DNA of 64,000 nt, from NCBI GenBank assembly GCA_030035585.1, contig CM057474.1, positions 2,908,501-2,972,500 of the forward strand, given 5' to 3'. The DNA is from Dugong dugon (Eukaryota > Chordata > Mammalia > Sirenia > Dugongidae). Shown here piece by piece: positions 23,621 to 34,370 of the stretch. Under the pieces are notes generated by a model. It was not told the DNA's origin. It saw only the letters and a program-made list of their open reading frames with translations, and ran no database searches. The translations under genes were made by a program, and so were the position numbers. How positions within the stretch are numbered: position 1 is the stretch's first letter; each line of letters starts with the position of its first letter.

Positions 23621-23764
23621 AGGTCTGCACATCAGGAACCCTGGGGGTCTTCTGTAAGACTCTGAACTGGGAATTTATGTTATTCATATAACTATCTGCT
23701 TATTTATTCCAATAGTTCTGAAAAGATCTTACTGATCCTACAGCACCCTACTGTGCAGGCACAC

Positions 23765-24490
23765 GAAATTGGAGACGAGATCTGACTGCCAGCTGAGGCT
23801 GCTTCACTTACTAGCTGTCTGACTGGGAGAGTTATTTAACCTCTCTGAGCCTCTGTGTGGGAAACAGAATGACCGCATCCATATGTTTGGTCCCTATGCT
23901 CTTCAGAACCTTTCTCTCCAACAAGGGAAGTCAATGTCTCCTCCCCTTAAAACCGGGCACTCTTTGTAGTCACTCAATTAATAGAATGCGGCAGAAGTTA
24001 TGCTGCGTGATTTCTAAGGCCAGTCAGAAAAAGTGACACGGCTTCTCTCTTCTCTTCTTCCCTCCCTCCACCCTCTAATTTTCAGAACACTTACATTTGG
24101 AATCCATCCACCATACCCTGAGGAAGCACAAACCAGCCCATGTGAACAGAGCACTAGAGGTCCTCAGCATCCCTCAGCACTTTTCACGTAAATTCACAAG
24201 CCTTCAGATGATCTCAGCTCTTAGCCTTTGAGTCTTCTAGCTGAGGCCTCAGACATCATGGAGTAGAGACAGGCCATCCTGTCTGAATTCCTGACCCAAA
24301 AAATCCATGAGCATAATAAATAGCTGTTTTGGTGTAATTTGTAATAAGGACATGGTAACTGGAATATTTAATTTTCTCATCTGTGAAAATAGAATAAGAA
24401 CATATTTGCAGGGCTATTGCAAGGATTAATGGAGACAATATAAGGCATTTGGTATAGTGCCAAGCACACTGCACTAAATAAATGGAAATT
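23765..24490 (+). repeat. MIR SINE split by an LTR
   Basis: The 5' half (23765-23855) shows 'cacttactagctgtctgact' and 'aacctctctgagcctctgt'. The MIR resumes at about 24365 with 'aattttctcatctgtgaaaa' and runs to 'tagtgccaagcacactgcac'. The LTR at 23856-24364 lies between the halves. Confidence 0.75.
23856..24364 (+). mobile_element. MLT1-type LTR inserted in a MIR
   Basis: It contains 'agaatgcggcagaagttatg', 'ctgcgtgatttctaaggcc', 'gaattcctgacccaaaaaat' and 'ataataaatagctgttttgg', in MLT1 order. Boundaries are set by the interrupted MIR. Confidence 0.75.
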
Positions 24491-24499
24491 ACTATCACC

Positions 24500-24920
24500 A
24501 TGTTCCTCTCGTTATCCTCTCTGCTCACCTTATTTTTGCCTCCTCTCCCCACTTCCTGGTAGAAAAGTCAAGCCCCATTCTGACACTGCACCCCTGAAGA
24601 TATACCAGAACTAAACTAGCCTTAAGTTTATGAAGAGCTGGTGGCGTTTAGCAAGCAGTTTGCATATTTCTCATGTCCTCTGGCAAACATTAATACGGAA
24701 GGTAGAAATCAACAGAGATGAAGAGAGTGCATAGGATAGCTAAGAGCAGGCAAAGTAGACAAAATGCATTTGTAATCAACCTGCTTTCTAATTTTTTTCT
24801 CTTGCCCCTTAGAGCAGTATGGAGATGTATAATACACACACACACACATTCATCATCTGAAATGAGTGTTTGTATGACCAGAAATCATGCTGGTCAGTAT
24901 TCAGAGACATCAGCTGAAAC
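24500..24920. other. Unassigned sequence
   Basis: A short (AC)n is at 24835-24847. No gene. Confidence 0.4.
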
Positions 24921-24924
24921 ATTT

Positions 24925-25060
24925 CATTCCTTATTCATTCATTCTTGGACAGACCGTTACTTAGCATCTCGTACATGCCAGGTGCTGTGTAGGTGCTAGG
25001 AATTCTACGATATAGTCTACATGGTCCCTACCACCGCTGAGAATTTATAGCCTAAAAGTG
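24925..25060 (-). repeat. L2 LINE 3' fragment
   Basis: 'ccttattcattcattcttgg', 'tacatgccaggtgctgtgta' and 'catggtccctaccaccgctg' form the complement of the L2 3' end. Confidence 0.65.
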
Positions 25061-25855
25061 AAGGAATATAGGCAAGTCCTTTTTCTTTTTTTAGGAATTC
25101 TTTCTTCTTCCAAAAAAATCCTTAAAATTTTGTGTTAGTTACAGCAGCTAAATTTTAAATCAAATAAATTGTGTATCAGTGCATCTTCAATTTATGTTGA
25201 TATTCCTCTCTTGCGATTTATGTTATCTTCTCCTATCTTTATTTTCATCACAGACACAAACATCAACCAACAGAGTGTTTCAAGTGCATCTGTTTTGCCT
25301 TACCCTCAGTCACTGAACACAGTTAAATAACCATGGTATTGCCATCTGGGTACTGATATTACAGCGTACAGATTGCTGTGCACTTGAACTGAACAAGGCC
25401 ATGAAAGTGTGATACTGTTAAAAACAGATTTCGTGGAAATGAAAAGAATCAGACGATCTTTTCCCAAGTGCCACCACTGCTGCCTGAGGAAGCCACATGC
25501 TGCTCACCAGAAACACACCCTGAGCGGTCTCAGATGAACAACACCCATATAAACCGTCACAGCTCACGCTGCCCCAGGAAGCAGCTGCAAAGAAAACCCC
25601 CTGCTGCTTAACAACATATTCGGTACGCACAGCCCAAGAACCAAGTACATGTCCTCCCCTAGAGCCCGTCAAGACTAACCCCATTATGCCATCTGTTTCT
25701 GCTTTATCAAGTCTTCACCAAAAGTCCAAGCACCATGCCATTGCATCTTTTCATGCCATTGCATCTCTCCATGCTATTCCATCTCTCCAAACTGGCTTTA
25801 TAGCCTCTAATGTGACCCACCCCGTCCTGTCGCCTTCTCCCTAAACCCCAGCATT
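25061..25855. other. Unassigned sequence including an 18-bp imperfect tandem repeat
   Basis: Three imperfect units of about 18 bp (CATGCCATTGCATCT-type) lie at 25734-25787. The minus frame 25418-25684 shows no recognisable domain. Confidence 0.45.
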
Positions 25856-25859
25856 CCAT

Positions 25860-26140
25860 ATTCCTCAGGCCCCTCTTCTCAAAGGCCTCCTCTGACAGTT
25901 CCATTTAAGTACATTTCGTTTTGGTATGCTCTATCACAGCATGTAGTTCATTCACAGAATTGTCACAATCCGTAATTATGATTTAGTTTTTTTGTTTACT
26001 TGCTTATTATGTCTTTCCAAATTAGAAATAAACTCTGTAAATATCAGGGATAATATCCACATTGCTTACCACTCTATACCCAATACCTAATTCAGGGCCT
26101 AGCACCTAGTATGTGCTCAATTAATAAATACTGGATGAAA
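25860..26140 (+). repeat. L2 LINE 3' end
   Basis: 'ctctatcacagcatgtagtt', 'taattcagggcctagcacct' and 'gtgctcaattaataaatact' follow the L2 terminus. Confidence 0.6.
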
Positions 26141-26365
26141 ACAACCCCGCTCAGTAAACGTCTAACCGAGAATTTATCATCATGTAAGAAGAAACATACA
26201 CTGTACTCCATTTCCACTGCTACTACCATCAGACAGGTCAACATCATCTCTTCATTGATTGTTTTAACTAGTCTCCTAGCTTCTAATTCACTACTTCCTT
26301 TCCCTTCCCAATCTCTTCTCTACGTAGGAACAACAGTGAGTGTTAAAAAGAAACTGGAAAAACAG

Positions 26366-26563
26366 TAAATTGGGACTGGTGGTGCAGTGGTTAAGTGCTT
26401 GGCTGCTAATCAAAAGGTCAGTGATTCAGACCAACCAGCCACTCTGCAGAAAAAAGATGTGGCAGTCTGCTTCCATAAAGATTTACAGCCTTGGAAACCC
26501 TATGGGGGAGTTCTACTCTGTCCTATAGGATCGTTAAGAGTTGGAATTGACTCAACGGTAAGA
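26366..26563 (+). mobile_element. AfroSINE, long variant
   Basis: Head 'gactggtggtgcagtggtta', then the variant middle 'agatgtggcagtctgcttcc' and 'ataaagatttacagcc', then the common body and 'gaattgactcaacggta'. The copies at 38065 and 60889 share this middle segment. Confidence 0.88.
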
Positions 26564-27044
26564 AGATTCTGAAAGGCGGAGGTAAGAAGGTAGATCAGCT
26601 AAGGACTCCAAGACCTATGGAATGACACAACAATGAGGTCTGTGGGTTTTCTTGTTGCCTTGTATACCTAAGATCTAACGTTGAGAAACCAGCAGCCCAG
26701 AAACACCAGAAGGCGCAGGCAAGCTAAGCCCCAACAGGAGCCTGCTCTCTCTGGCCAAAGGGCCAGGAAGGAGCCACCTAGCAAGATGGAAGAAGGGCGC
26801 ACAACAACCACTCTATCTCGGCCACACACCACAGAACAACTGTGGCCACCTCCACTCCAGCCAGCAAGAGCTGAGCGGAGAGCCTAAGTATCCACACTCA
26901 TGAGGCTAGAATGAGGTGCCCCAATACTTCTATCAGGGTGGTGTCAAAAAAGCCCAGGAGGGAGCTAGGACTCTCACCCTCCTGCCAGCAGTAAGGAGGC
27001 ACTGGTGGAGGGCCGGAGGAGGCCGGGTACAGAGTCAGGATGCT

Positions 27045-27095
27045 CATCACTGCACGCCTACCATCACTGCACGCCTACCATCACTGCACGCCTAC
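27045..27095. repeat. 17-bp unit x 3, exact tandem repeat
   Basis: CATCACTGCACGCCTAC is repeated three times without a mismatch, inside the old L1 region. Confidence 0.97.
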
Positions 27096-27324
27096 AATCA
27101 GACCACCCCTCCGTGGTGTCAGTGAAAAGTTGGTACTCCCACCTCTGCCCAGCAATAATGGCATGCATCCCCCTCAGGTGTCCAGGGAGGCCAAGTGGGG
27201 AATCTGTACTTCTATCCCCACCTACTAGTAACAAGGTAATGTTCCTGCCTTCCCCTTCTGGAATAGTGTCAGTAAAAACCAGCTAAAACAGGATCTCCTA
27301 GCATAATATAAAACATAATATAAA

Positions 27325-27975
27325 ACATTCTACTTTGGTGAGTAGCGTCTGGGGCCTTAAAAGCCTGTGAGCGGCCGTCTAAGATCCTCCACTGGTCTGA
27401 CCCCTTCAGAAGCAAGGGAGAATGAAGAAAGCTAAAGATACAAAGGAAAGATTAGTCCAAAGGACTAACGGACCACATCTACCACGACTTCCCCCAGACT
27501 GAGTCCATTACAACTAGATGGTGGCCAGCTACCACCACCGACTGCTCTGACAGGGATCACAATAGAAGGTCCCAGACAGAGCTGAGAAGAATGTAGAACA
27601 AAATTCTAACTCACAAAAAAAGACCAGACTTACTGGCCTGACAGAGACTGGAGAAACCCCAAGAGTATGGCCCCCCGACACCGTTTCGGCTCAGTAATGA
27701 AGTCACTCCCGAGATTCAACCTTCAGCCAAAGATTAGACAGGCCCATAAAAGAAAACGAGACTAATGGGGCACAACAGCCCAGGGGCAAGGACTAGAAGG
27801 CAGGAGAGGACAGGAAAGCTGGTAATAGGGAACCCAAGGTTGAGAAGGGAGAGTGTTGATATGTCATGGGGTTGTTAACCAACGTCATAAAACAATACGT
27901 GTACTGTTTGATGAGAAACTAGTTTTGTCCTGTAAACCATTATCTAAAGTACAATTTAAAAAAAAAAAAAAAAGG
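27325..27975 (+). mobile_element. Afrotherian L1-type 3' UTR with poly(A) tail
   Basis: From 'tttggtgagtagcgtctggg' through 'gacagggatcacaatagaag' and 'ttgttaaccaacgtcataaa' to the A tract at 27957-27974. The same terminal sequence occurs at 6434, 6720 and, inverted, at 57032. The class (L1 rather than another LINE) is inferred. Confidence 0.7.
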
Positions 27976-28345
27976 AGCAGAGCCTCAGAGATCTGTAGAA
28001 CTATAAGAAAAGATCTAACTTTTGTCATTGCATCTCAGAAGGAGAAGAGAAAAAGGTCCGGGCTGAAAATGTTCACAAAAAAATAATGGCTGAAAATTTC
28101 CCCAAATTGACAAGATACATAAAGCTCTGGGTTCAAGCAGCTGAGTGAACCCCAAACAAAATAAAACCAAAGTAATCCACTCCAAGATATGTCTTATTTA
28201 AATGTCTGAGAACTAAAGACAAAGCTTTGAAAGCAGACAGAGAAAGCGAATAAAAAATTTCAACGGCAGTGGATTTCTCATTAGACAGAAAGAAGTGGCA
28301 CAATATTTTCCAAGTGCTGAAAGAAAAGAATGGTTTTAGTCCTCT

Positions 28346-29090
28346 ATTTAAGCGGGCAGACTCCTCTGAATATCCATAAACAGAGCGGATAGGTTAAGGA
28401 CTTCCACAAATGTCAAAGTGTATGAGCTTCATTCGAAAATAAAAGGTATCATCATACGTTCTTAGGCAGGGCAGCAGTGAATTTTTCCCCCTTCATGGTA
28501 TCAGATATTGAATTCTAGAGTTAAATCAAGTTCTGCTCTGTTCCCTCTCTGGCCCAATCCCATGGGCATGCTACCTAGCAGATCACTCACTTTCTTAGAA
28601 TAGAGCTAGGGTTTTAGTTTATGGTTAAAAACTAAGGATCCGGCCAGGTACTTTTTTTTATGTGAGAAGTAGAAAGTGGGGGAACAACTTGATTGCCAGT
28701 ATAGTTTTTATATAAATTACCATGTGAATTGTCCACAACTGATAATGATGTTTTACATTGGTTGACTTTGAGTTTGGAATCATTTGTTAAATAGACGGAT
28801 AAGAGAATCAGTAGACGGACAGATACACTGATGAATGCATTAGAGGCAGTTCCAAATGTACTGATTATATTTCAAAACGGTAAGCTCAGTTTGGGGTACC
28901 TGAATCATATGTTCTTCGGCATAATGTAAAGAACTTCCCTTCAGTACTCCATGCTCCATCCCCGTGCTGGAGAGCAGGAGGTATGATGCCTGCAGTGGTG
29001 ACTCCATATCTGGGATAGAGGGTTCAGCAAGAAGCCAGGGAAGGAGATCCATCAGAATTCTGAGGGATGAGGGTTTGACAGGGAGTCTCT
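28346..29090. other. Unassigned sequence
   Basis: Frames near 28840-29170 on both strands have no recognisable domain. No gene. Confidence 0.4.
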
Positions 29091-29094
29091 ACAG

Positions 29095-29492
29095 CAGCAA
29101 TGTACAAAGTATGATCCACAGACCCCTGGAGGTCTTTAAGATTCTTTCAGGAATCACAAGAGCCAAATAATTTTCATAATAATTCTAAGACATTTTTTGC
29201 ATGCTTTTCTGTGTTGACATTTGTATTGATGGTACAAAGGCAATGGTGGGTAAGACTGTTGACTTCTTAGCACAAATCAAGTCTGGGACCAAAGTGTACT
29301 TGTAGACACTGGATTCTTCACTGCCACACACCCAAAGTGGAAAAAAACTAAAAGTGCCAAGATGCCCTTGAAGAAACAGTGAAAATAATAATAATAATTT
29401 CATTAAACATTGAGCTTTGATTACATACTGGTTTAGTATTCTGTGTGACAAAAGTGTAAAGTATTTCTGCAACACCCTAAAGTACAGGGTTG
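29095..29492 (+). pseudogene. hAT (ZBED-like) transposase remnant
   Basis: It starts with a hAT-style terminal repeat ('cagcagcaatgtacaaagta'). From about 29225 the + strand encodes, with several stops, a stretch similar to the Charlie/ZBED5-type hAT transposase: DGTKAMVGKT, then after a gap ILCDKSVK. It is a dead DNA transposon, cut off on the right by the RTE insertion. Confidence 0.6.
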
Positions 29493-29494
29493 AT

Positions 29495-30290
29495 TGCATG
29501 TCTGATCCATTTCAGACTGTAGAAGTTGGTAAAAATCTTCAATTTCTTCATCTTTGGCCTTAGGGGTTGGTGCAAAAATTTGAATAACGGTCATATTAAC
29601 TGGTCTTCCTTAGCGTTGTACTTCAGGATAAATCCTGAAATGTTCTTTTGACGATGCATGTGACACTGTTCCTCTTCAATTTTTCATTCCCGGTATAGTA
29701 GACCATATGATTGTCCAATTCAAAATGGTCAATACATGTCCATTTCAGCTCACTAATGCCTAGTATATTGATGTTCACGTGGTCCGTTCCATTTTTGACG
29801 ACTTCCAATTTTCCTAGATTCGTACTCCATACATTCCATGTTCCTATTATTAACTGATGTTTGCAGCTGTCTCTTCCCATTTTGAGTCATGCCATATCAG
29901 CAAATGAAGGTCCTGAAAGCTTGACTCCACCCACGTCATTAAGGTCGACTCTACTTTGAGGAGGCAGCTCTTCCTCAGTTGTATTCTGAGTGCCTTCCAA
30001 CCTGAGAGGCTCATCTTCCGGCACTATATCCAACAGTGTTCCACTTCAGTTCATAAGGTTTTCACTGGCTAATTTTTCTGGGAGTAGGCTGCCAGGTCCT
30101 TCTTCATAGTCTGTCTTAGTTTGGAAGCTCAGCTGAAACCTGTCCACCATGGATAACCCTGCTGGTATTTGAAATACTGGTGGCATAGCTTCCAGAAGCA
30201 CAGCAAAACAGAAGCCACCACAGTACAGCAAACTGACAGACATGTGGCAGCTTCTCTTCATAGGCAATAGTACTGCTGACATGTAGACTA
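29495..30290 (-). pseudogene. RTE/BovB-type LINE, 5' part with endonuclease domain (decayed)
   Basis: On the minus strand an 85-residue open segment (29880 to 29623) has the start of an apurinic-type endonuclease: IIGTWNVWSTNLGKLEVV, then ILGISELKWT and YYTGNEKLKR. These are the conserved N-terminal blocks of RTE endonucleases. Upstream (30250 to 29890) lies the RTE 5' region seen again at 53780. Downstream it reaches the DFYQLLQSE segment at 29539-29509. Stops and frameshifts make it non-functional. Confidence 0.85.
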
Positions 30291-30519
30291 CGAAGAACTG
30301 TTATAACGTTTCTAAATTCTCATGTTCGGTATAAATATAAGTTTTTAGAACACGCAGACACTAGGCTCTCTCTCCCCTGTATTATCATTCCAACAGGCTC
30401 TCCTACATTCACTCGTCTCTACAATATGACACGTAATTTTAACTCACACAATGGGACTCTAACATGTCCCTGAAAGTTTGTCTTCTATCATGAGGCTTCA
30501 TGGGCACCACGTGGAACCA

Positions 30520-30895
30520 ACAGGAAGATTTTTACCAACTTCTGCAGTCTGAAATTTACGTGATCTGATAGGATCAGCCAACGAGCTGTAACAAATGTGT
30601 CTCGGGAGAAGTACAGCCAGAATGCTCCTAAGAAGTGAGGATGCAAGACTTCACCTCAGCACTTTGGACATGTTAACAGAAGGGACCAGTCCCTAGAGAA
30701 GAACATCATGCTTGGTAAAGGGTCAGCAAAAAAAGAGGAAGACCCTCAACAAGATGCAATTGCACAGTAGCTGCAACAATGGGCTTAAACATAGCAACAG
30801 TTGTGTGGATGGTGCAGGACTGAGCAGTGTTACATTCAGTTGTGCATGGGATCACTGTTGGTCAGAATTGACTCCACGGCACCTAACATCAACGA
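30520..30895 (+). mobile_element. RTE/BovB-type LINE 3' end, inverted relative to the part at 29495
   Basis: It begins with the same DFYQLLQSE-coding segment (30525-30555), now on the + strand. It then jumps to the RTE 3' region ('gagaagaacatcatgcttgg', 'gtcagaattgactccacggc', 'acctaacatcaac'). The region between 30290 and 30520 is not assigned. Confidence 0.8.
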
Positions 30896-30984
30896 GTTTT
30901 GAATATTCTTCATGTTTGTACTATATATAATGTATTTAATTGCAATTTTATATAATTTGACAATGGGCTTACAAAATTTCTGAA

Positions 30985-31132
30985 ACTTTAACAATCAGCT
31001 CTTATGAGGCAATACAAGTCAGGTCCAGCACACAACTGTATAACTCACATAAACAGAAGCTCTTTGGAGTCTCAATAATTTTAAAGAGGATAAAGGGTTC
31101 CTAAGACCAAAAATTTAAGAACTGCTGTTCTA
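30985..31132 (-). mobile_element. hAT DNA transposon end
   Basis: The complement reads 'cttagaacagcagttcttaa', 'atttttggtcttaggaaccc' and 'tgagactccaaagagcttct', typical of an old hAT (Charlie-class) terminus. Confidence 0.55.
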
Positions 31133-31538
31133 AGAGTGATCTGTAGACTGAGAGCTGGTGAAAGGAATTAAAATAATCCAGACCGGAGGTTGGATGAGAG
31201 AGAAGCTCTGCAAGGGAGAAGTGTGCTGGGAAATGAGAAGGGACACAGAGTCAGAGAAGAGGGTTTTGTTAGCAGGGATAACATGGTCCAAGTGTTCTCC
31301 CCTTTTTCTTTTCATTCCAACTAGCCTGCTCCTCTTCCTCCTAACTGTGATGTTTACACTCCAGATCTTTCTGCCGCATTTCCATGCCAATACCTACACC
31401 ATCACCACTACTCCAACTCCACCACTCCCAGACAACCACCAATGACAGATGAGTTTGGAGACCAGGAATAAAGAGAAGGGTAGGTAATACCACAGGCAGT
31501 TTGGGGCATTAGTTCATCAGCTTAAAAGTAAAATGTTG
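31133..31538. other. Unassigned sequence
   Basis: A 95-residue + frame and an 86-residue minus frame overlap here without recognisable domains. Confidence 0.4.
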
Positions 31539-31549
31539 AATTAACCTCA

Positions 31550-31718
31550 TAAAAACCAACGAAACAAACCCACTGCCGTTGAGTTGATTCCAACTCATAG
31601 CGAACCTATAGACCAGAGTAGAACTGCTCCATAGAGTCTCGAAGGAGTGGCTGGTGGATTCGGACCGCCATCCTTTCATTAGCGGCCCAGCTCTTAACCA
31701 CTGTACCACCAGGGTTCC
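31550..31718 (-). mobile_element. Full-length AfroSINE with perfect 11-bp target duplication
   Basis: AATTAACCTCA is repeated at 31539-31549 and 31719-31729. Complement of the tail at left, of the head at right ('accaccagggttcc'). Confidence 0.95.
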
Positions 31719-31729
31719 AATTAACCTCA

Positions 31730-33015
31730 CAGCTTCCAGCAAATTTTCCAAGTGGCAGTGGAGAAGGGAAAAGAGAAAGCAAGCCCTCCAACGGCATGGC
31801 TATTCATACCTAAGTATACATGACGAGTACTGATTAAGAGTGGCAAATTTACTACCATATTCAATTAAATGGGGAAAGTTTTAGGAAAGACATGTAAATT
31901 TAGGAATCAGTTGAAAGAGGGAGAGTTCAGGGAATTGCCCAAATGCATATGTAACAACTGAACCGAAAATTTTGTACTCTTGATTATTGATCCATGATTA
32001 CAATGATTTACAATGTTATGTAAATATATTGAAATACACAATCCAGGCTTTATTAAAATTAAATATCAAGAAAAAGCTAACTGAATACATTTTTAATGTT
32101 TAAGGAACAGTTAGTGCTGAATCTGCAAGTACGAGGAGACAAGTGGGGCCTTGGAATGAACATTTTACATACAAATCTCATTAATGACTGTAACATCTTT
32201 TGCATGTTTCCCTCTAGGCTTTCTTAATTCTCAAAAAACACCTTTGAATAATATATGCTAATGTTAAAATCAACACTTTATATCTCAGCACTACATATCT
32301 CAGAAACCATATTATGTGATTTATATATAAACACATCAATACATTCTGCTCTTCAATGGATTTCTTTTAGAGCTGCTTATAATTTTGATTTATAAGTACT
32401 ACATAAAAGTGAAAGGCTAAATTCTACCACAAGGTGGCTCTTCTTAAACTCTAACTGCATCACGTAAGCAGATCTTGAAAAACAATTTCCATAGAGAATA
32501 TATTATCTCTTAAATGATCTTTTAAAGTGGATAATATTGAGATAAAGCCAGTTTGGGAGAAGGAGAAAAAAAATCTAAGAACAATAAAATACACATACAA
32601 ACACAAATAAATGCCATTTCAATGATGTGTGTGTGTGAGACAGGGAGAGACAGAGACAGAGAGAGGGAAACAGACAGAAGAAACCTGTCACCATAATACA
32701 TCTATTTAGAAGATACTCAGGCTCCTGAATAACTGTAGTGGAATATGGTTCTTAAGGCATCTCCTAAACACTATATGGAAGGCACCCTGAATAAATTCTT
32801 TCATCATTTACTGGGAAATCCATGATGGCTTCTTTTTCTCTTGTCCAGGAGTCTATCTCCCACTCAGTGTCCAATGCAGGGTGGCATATGAAATCATTCA
32901 CTTAAGAAATGGCTTTACTAGCATTTTAGGGAAGCCCCAAATGCAAAACACTCATTCATCAGCAAATATATACTGGTCCAAGCCTATATTCCAGACACTA
33001 AAGTAGACATCATAG
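31730..33015. other. Unassigned AT-rich sequence with a (GT)n/(GA)n microsatellite
   Basis: A compound GT then GAGACAGAGA tract lies at 32627-32690. No gene or clear repeat otherwise. Confidence 0.45.
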
Positions 33016-33019
33016 CTGA

Positions 33020-33232
33020 GTGGATAGATTGTATGGGCTGCAGTCAGGGTTCCGTTCTTTACTATCTGTGAGATCTTGAGTAAAATAGTTTATTTGTGTC
33101 TAGATCCACCATATGTTAAATGTGTATAATAATCTCAGATTGTAATGAGGATTAAATAACTCTATATAAGTAAAGGTTATACAAAGGCGCTTAACATATT
33201 TAAGTGCTTGATAAGTGTTTGCTGTTATTATC
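33020..33232 (+). repeat. MIR SINE
   Basis: 'gtgagatcttgagtaaaata', 'aatgaggattaaataactct' and 'ttaagtgcttgataagtgtt' follow MIR order. Confidence 0.6.
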
Positions 33233-33234
33233 AG

Positions 33235-33745
33235 GCACTATAATAGATTTTAAATTATGTCCTCAATTTCTGTGACACTCCTCCCATCAAAAAGTAGAAT
33301 TTAATTCCCTTTTCTTTAAACATAGGCTGGCCTTAGTGCGGCACTCCTAACATACAGGATGTACCATATTTTTACGCAAATAATGCACGCCTTCTGCGTT
33401 TGTTTGCTGGTCCTGCCTTCCCCCCTACCCCCGCCCCACCCCTCGCAGGCACCCTCATGAAAGTCGCCATGCCAGTCTTCTTCCACATTTTGCTCTAAAA
33501 AAAAAAAAAAAAAACCCAAGCATAGTGCACTTATGAAAATACCCCAGGGTGGTGGGGGAGGGCAAGGCCGCCAAACAAATGCAGAAGGTGTGCGATCTTT
33601 GCATAAAAATACAGTAGTGACTTCAAAGGCTATTTAGAAAAAGTGATACAACTTACAAGTGGCTCTCTTTTTTTCTCTCAGGATGCTCACCCTTGGAACC
33701 CAGCCACCATGTTGTGAGGAGGCCCAGGACACAAGGAAATGCCAA
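33235..33745 (+). mobile_element. MLT1-type LTR split by a palindromic element
   Basis: 'gtagaatttaattccctttt', 'aaacataggctggccttagt', then after the insert 'gtgacttcaaaggctattta', 'gaaaaagtgatacaactt' and 'ggaacccagccaccatgttg'. This is an old MLT1-type LTR with its second half resuming exactly after 33616. Confidence 0.6.
33362..33616. mobile_element. Palindromic MITE with TA ends (Tc1/mariner-like insertion)
   Basis: Terminal inverted repeats of about 60 bp: the left arm TACCATATTTTTACGCAAAT continues to about 33423. The right arm, ending at 33616, reads as its complement (TACTGTATTTTTATGCAAAG). The element is bounded by TA on both sides. It is about 255 bp, with an internal A18 tract and no coding capacity. 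It sits inside an MLT1 LTR. I do not recognise the family. Confidence 0.75.
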
Positions 33746-33754
33746 GCTAATCTT

Positions 33755-33965
33755 AAATAAAATACTGAGGAATAAATTTGATAAGTGTGAAACTTATACT
33801 CTGAAAACTACACAACATTGTTGAAAAAAATTTACAACAATCTGAATAAATGGAAAGATATTCACGTTCATGAATCAGAAGACTTAAATGTTGTTAAGAC
33901 ATCAATGCTACCCAGATTGATATACAGATTCAACACAATCCCTGTCAAAATCCTAGCAGGTATTT
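33755..33965 (+). pseudogene. L1 ORF2 fragment
   Basis: Part of the ORF2 reverse-transcriptase region is readable: NNLNKWKDIHVHESEDLNVV, then MLPRLIYRFNTIPVKI. This is a short orphan piece without L1 ends. Confidence 0.8.
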
Positions 33966-33989
33966 GTTTTCAGAAACTGACAAGCTGTC

Positions 33990-34370
33990 CTTCTCTGTTT
34001 TCTGTCAAACACCTCCCCAAGTCATGCTTCTGCATCTATAAAATCAAGGTAATAATTCTAACTCTCTAAATATTGCTGTATACCCTCCTCCAGTCTTATC
34101 TCTCCTCTATTTATTCTGGACACCACGAACAAAGTAATCCCTCTGAAATGCAAACCTGATCGTGGGTTCCTTTCCCTGACTTCCCACTGACTATTGCCAA
34201 TAGTTTATTCTAAGTTCCTTAACCTTGCTTTCAACAGCCCTTTACGACTTGGTCCTCATTGACCTCCTCTGTTCCATTCTAGCCTCTCCCACTCTACACT
34301 CTGTATTCCAGTCTCTGTGAATTTTTTTATTTCTCTTCTTACATTCTCTTCTGAAATCCAAATAATTTCC
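33990..34370 (+). repeat. L2 LINE, first part
   Basis: 'ttcctttccctgacttccca', 'ggtcctcattgacctcctct' and 'ccactctacactctgtattc' follow an L2 3' region, which resumes at about 35015. Confidence 0.55.

Larger units (their letters stand above)
26590..28345 (+). mobile_element. Old L1 fragment (5' region) carrying a younger L1 3' end
   Basis: The outer part (26590-27320 and 27976-28345) resembles an L1M 5' region ('ggtggagggccggaggaggc', 'agttggtactcccacctctg') followed by 'aaatgtctgagaactaaaga' and 'agtggcacaatattttccaa'. All frames inside are degraded. A 17-bp unit is repeated exactly three times at 27045-27095. Confidence 0.6.

Noticed and set aside
27045-27095. CRISPR-like array from the three 17-bp units
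   Set aside because: Units are directly adjacent without spacers and sit in an L1 remnant of a mammalian genome.
29623-29880. Functional RTE endonuclease gene
   Set aside because: Only the N-terminal blocks are open, the frame breaks on both sides, and the element is rearranged, so it is a pseudogene.
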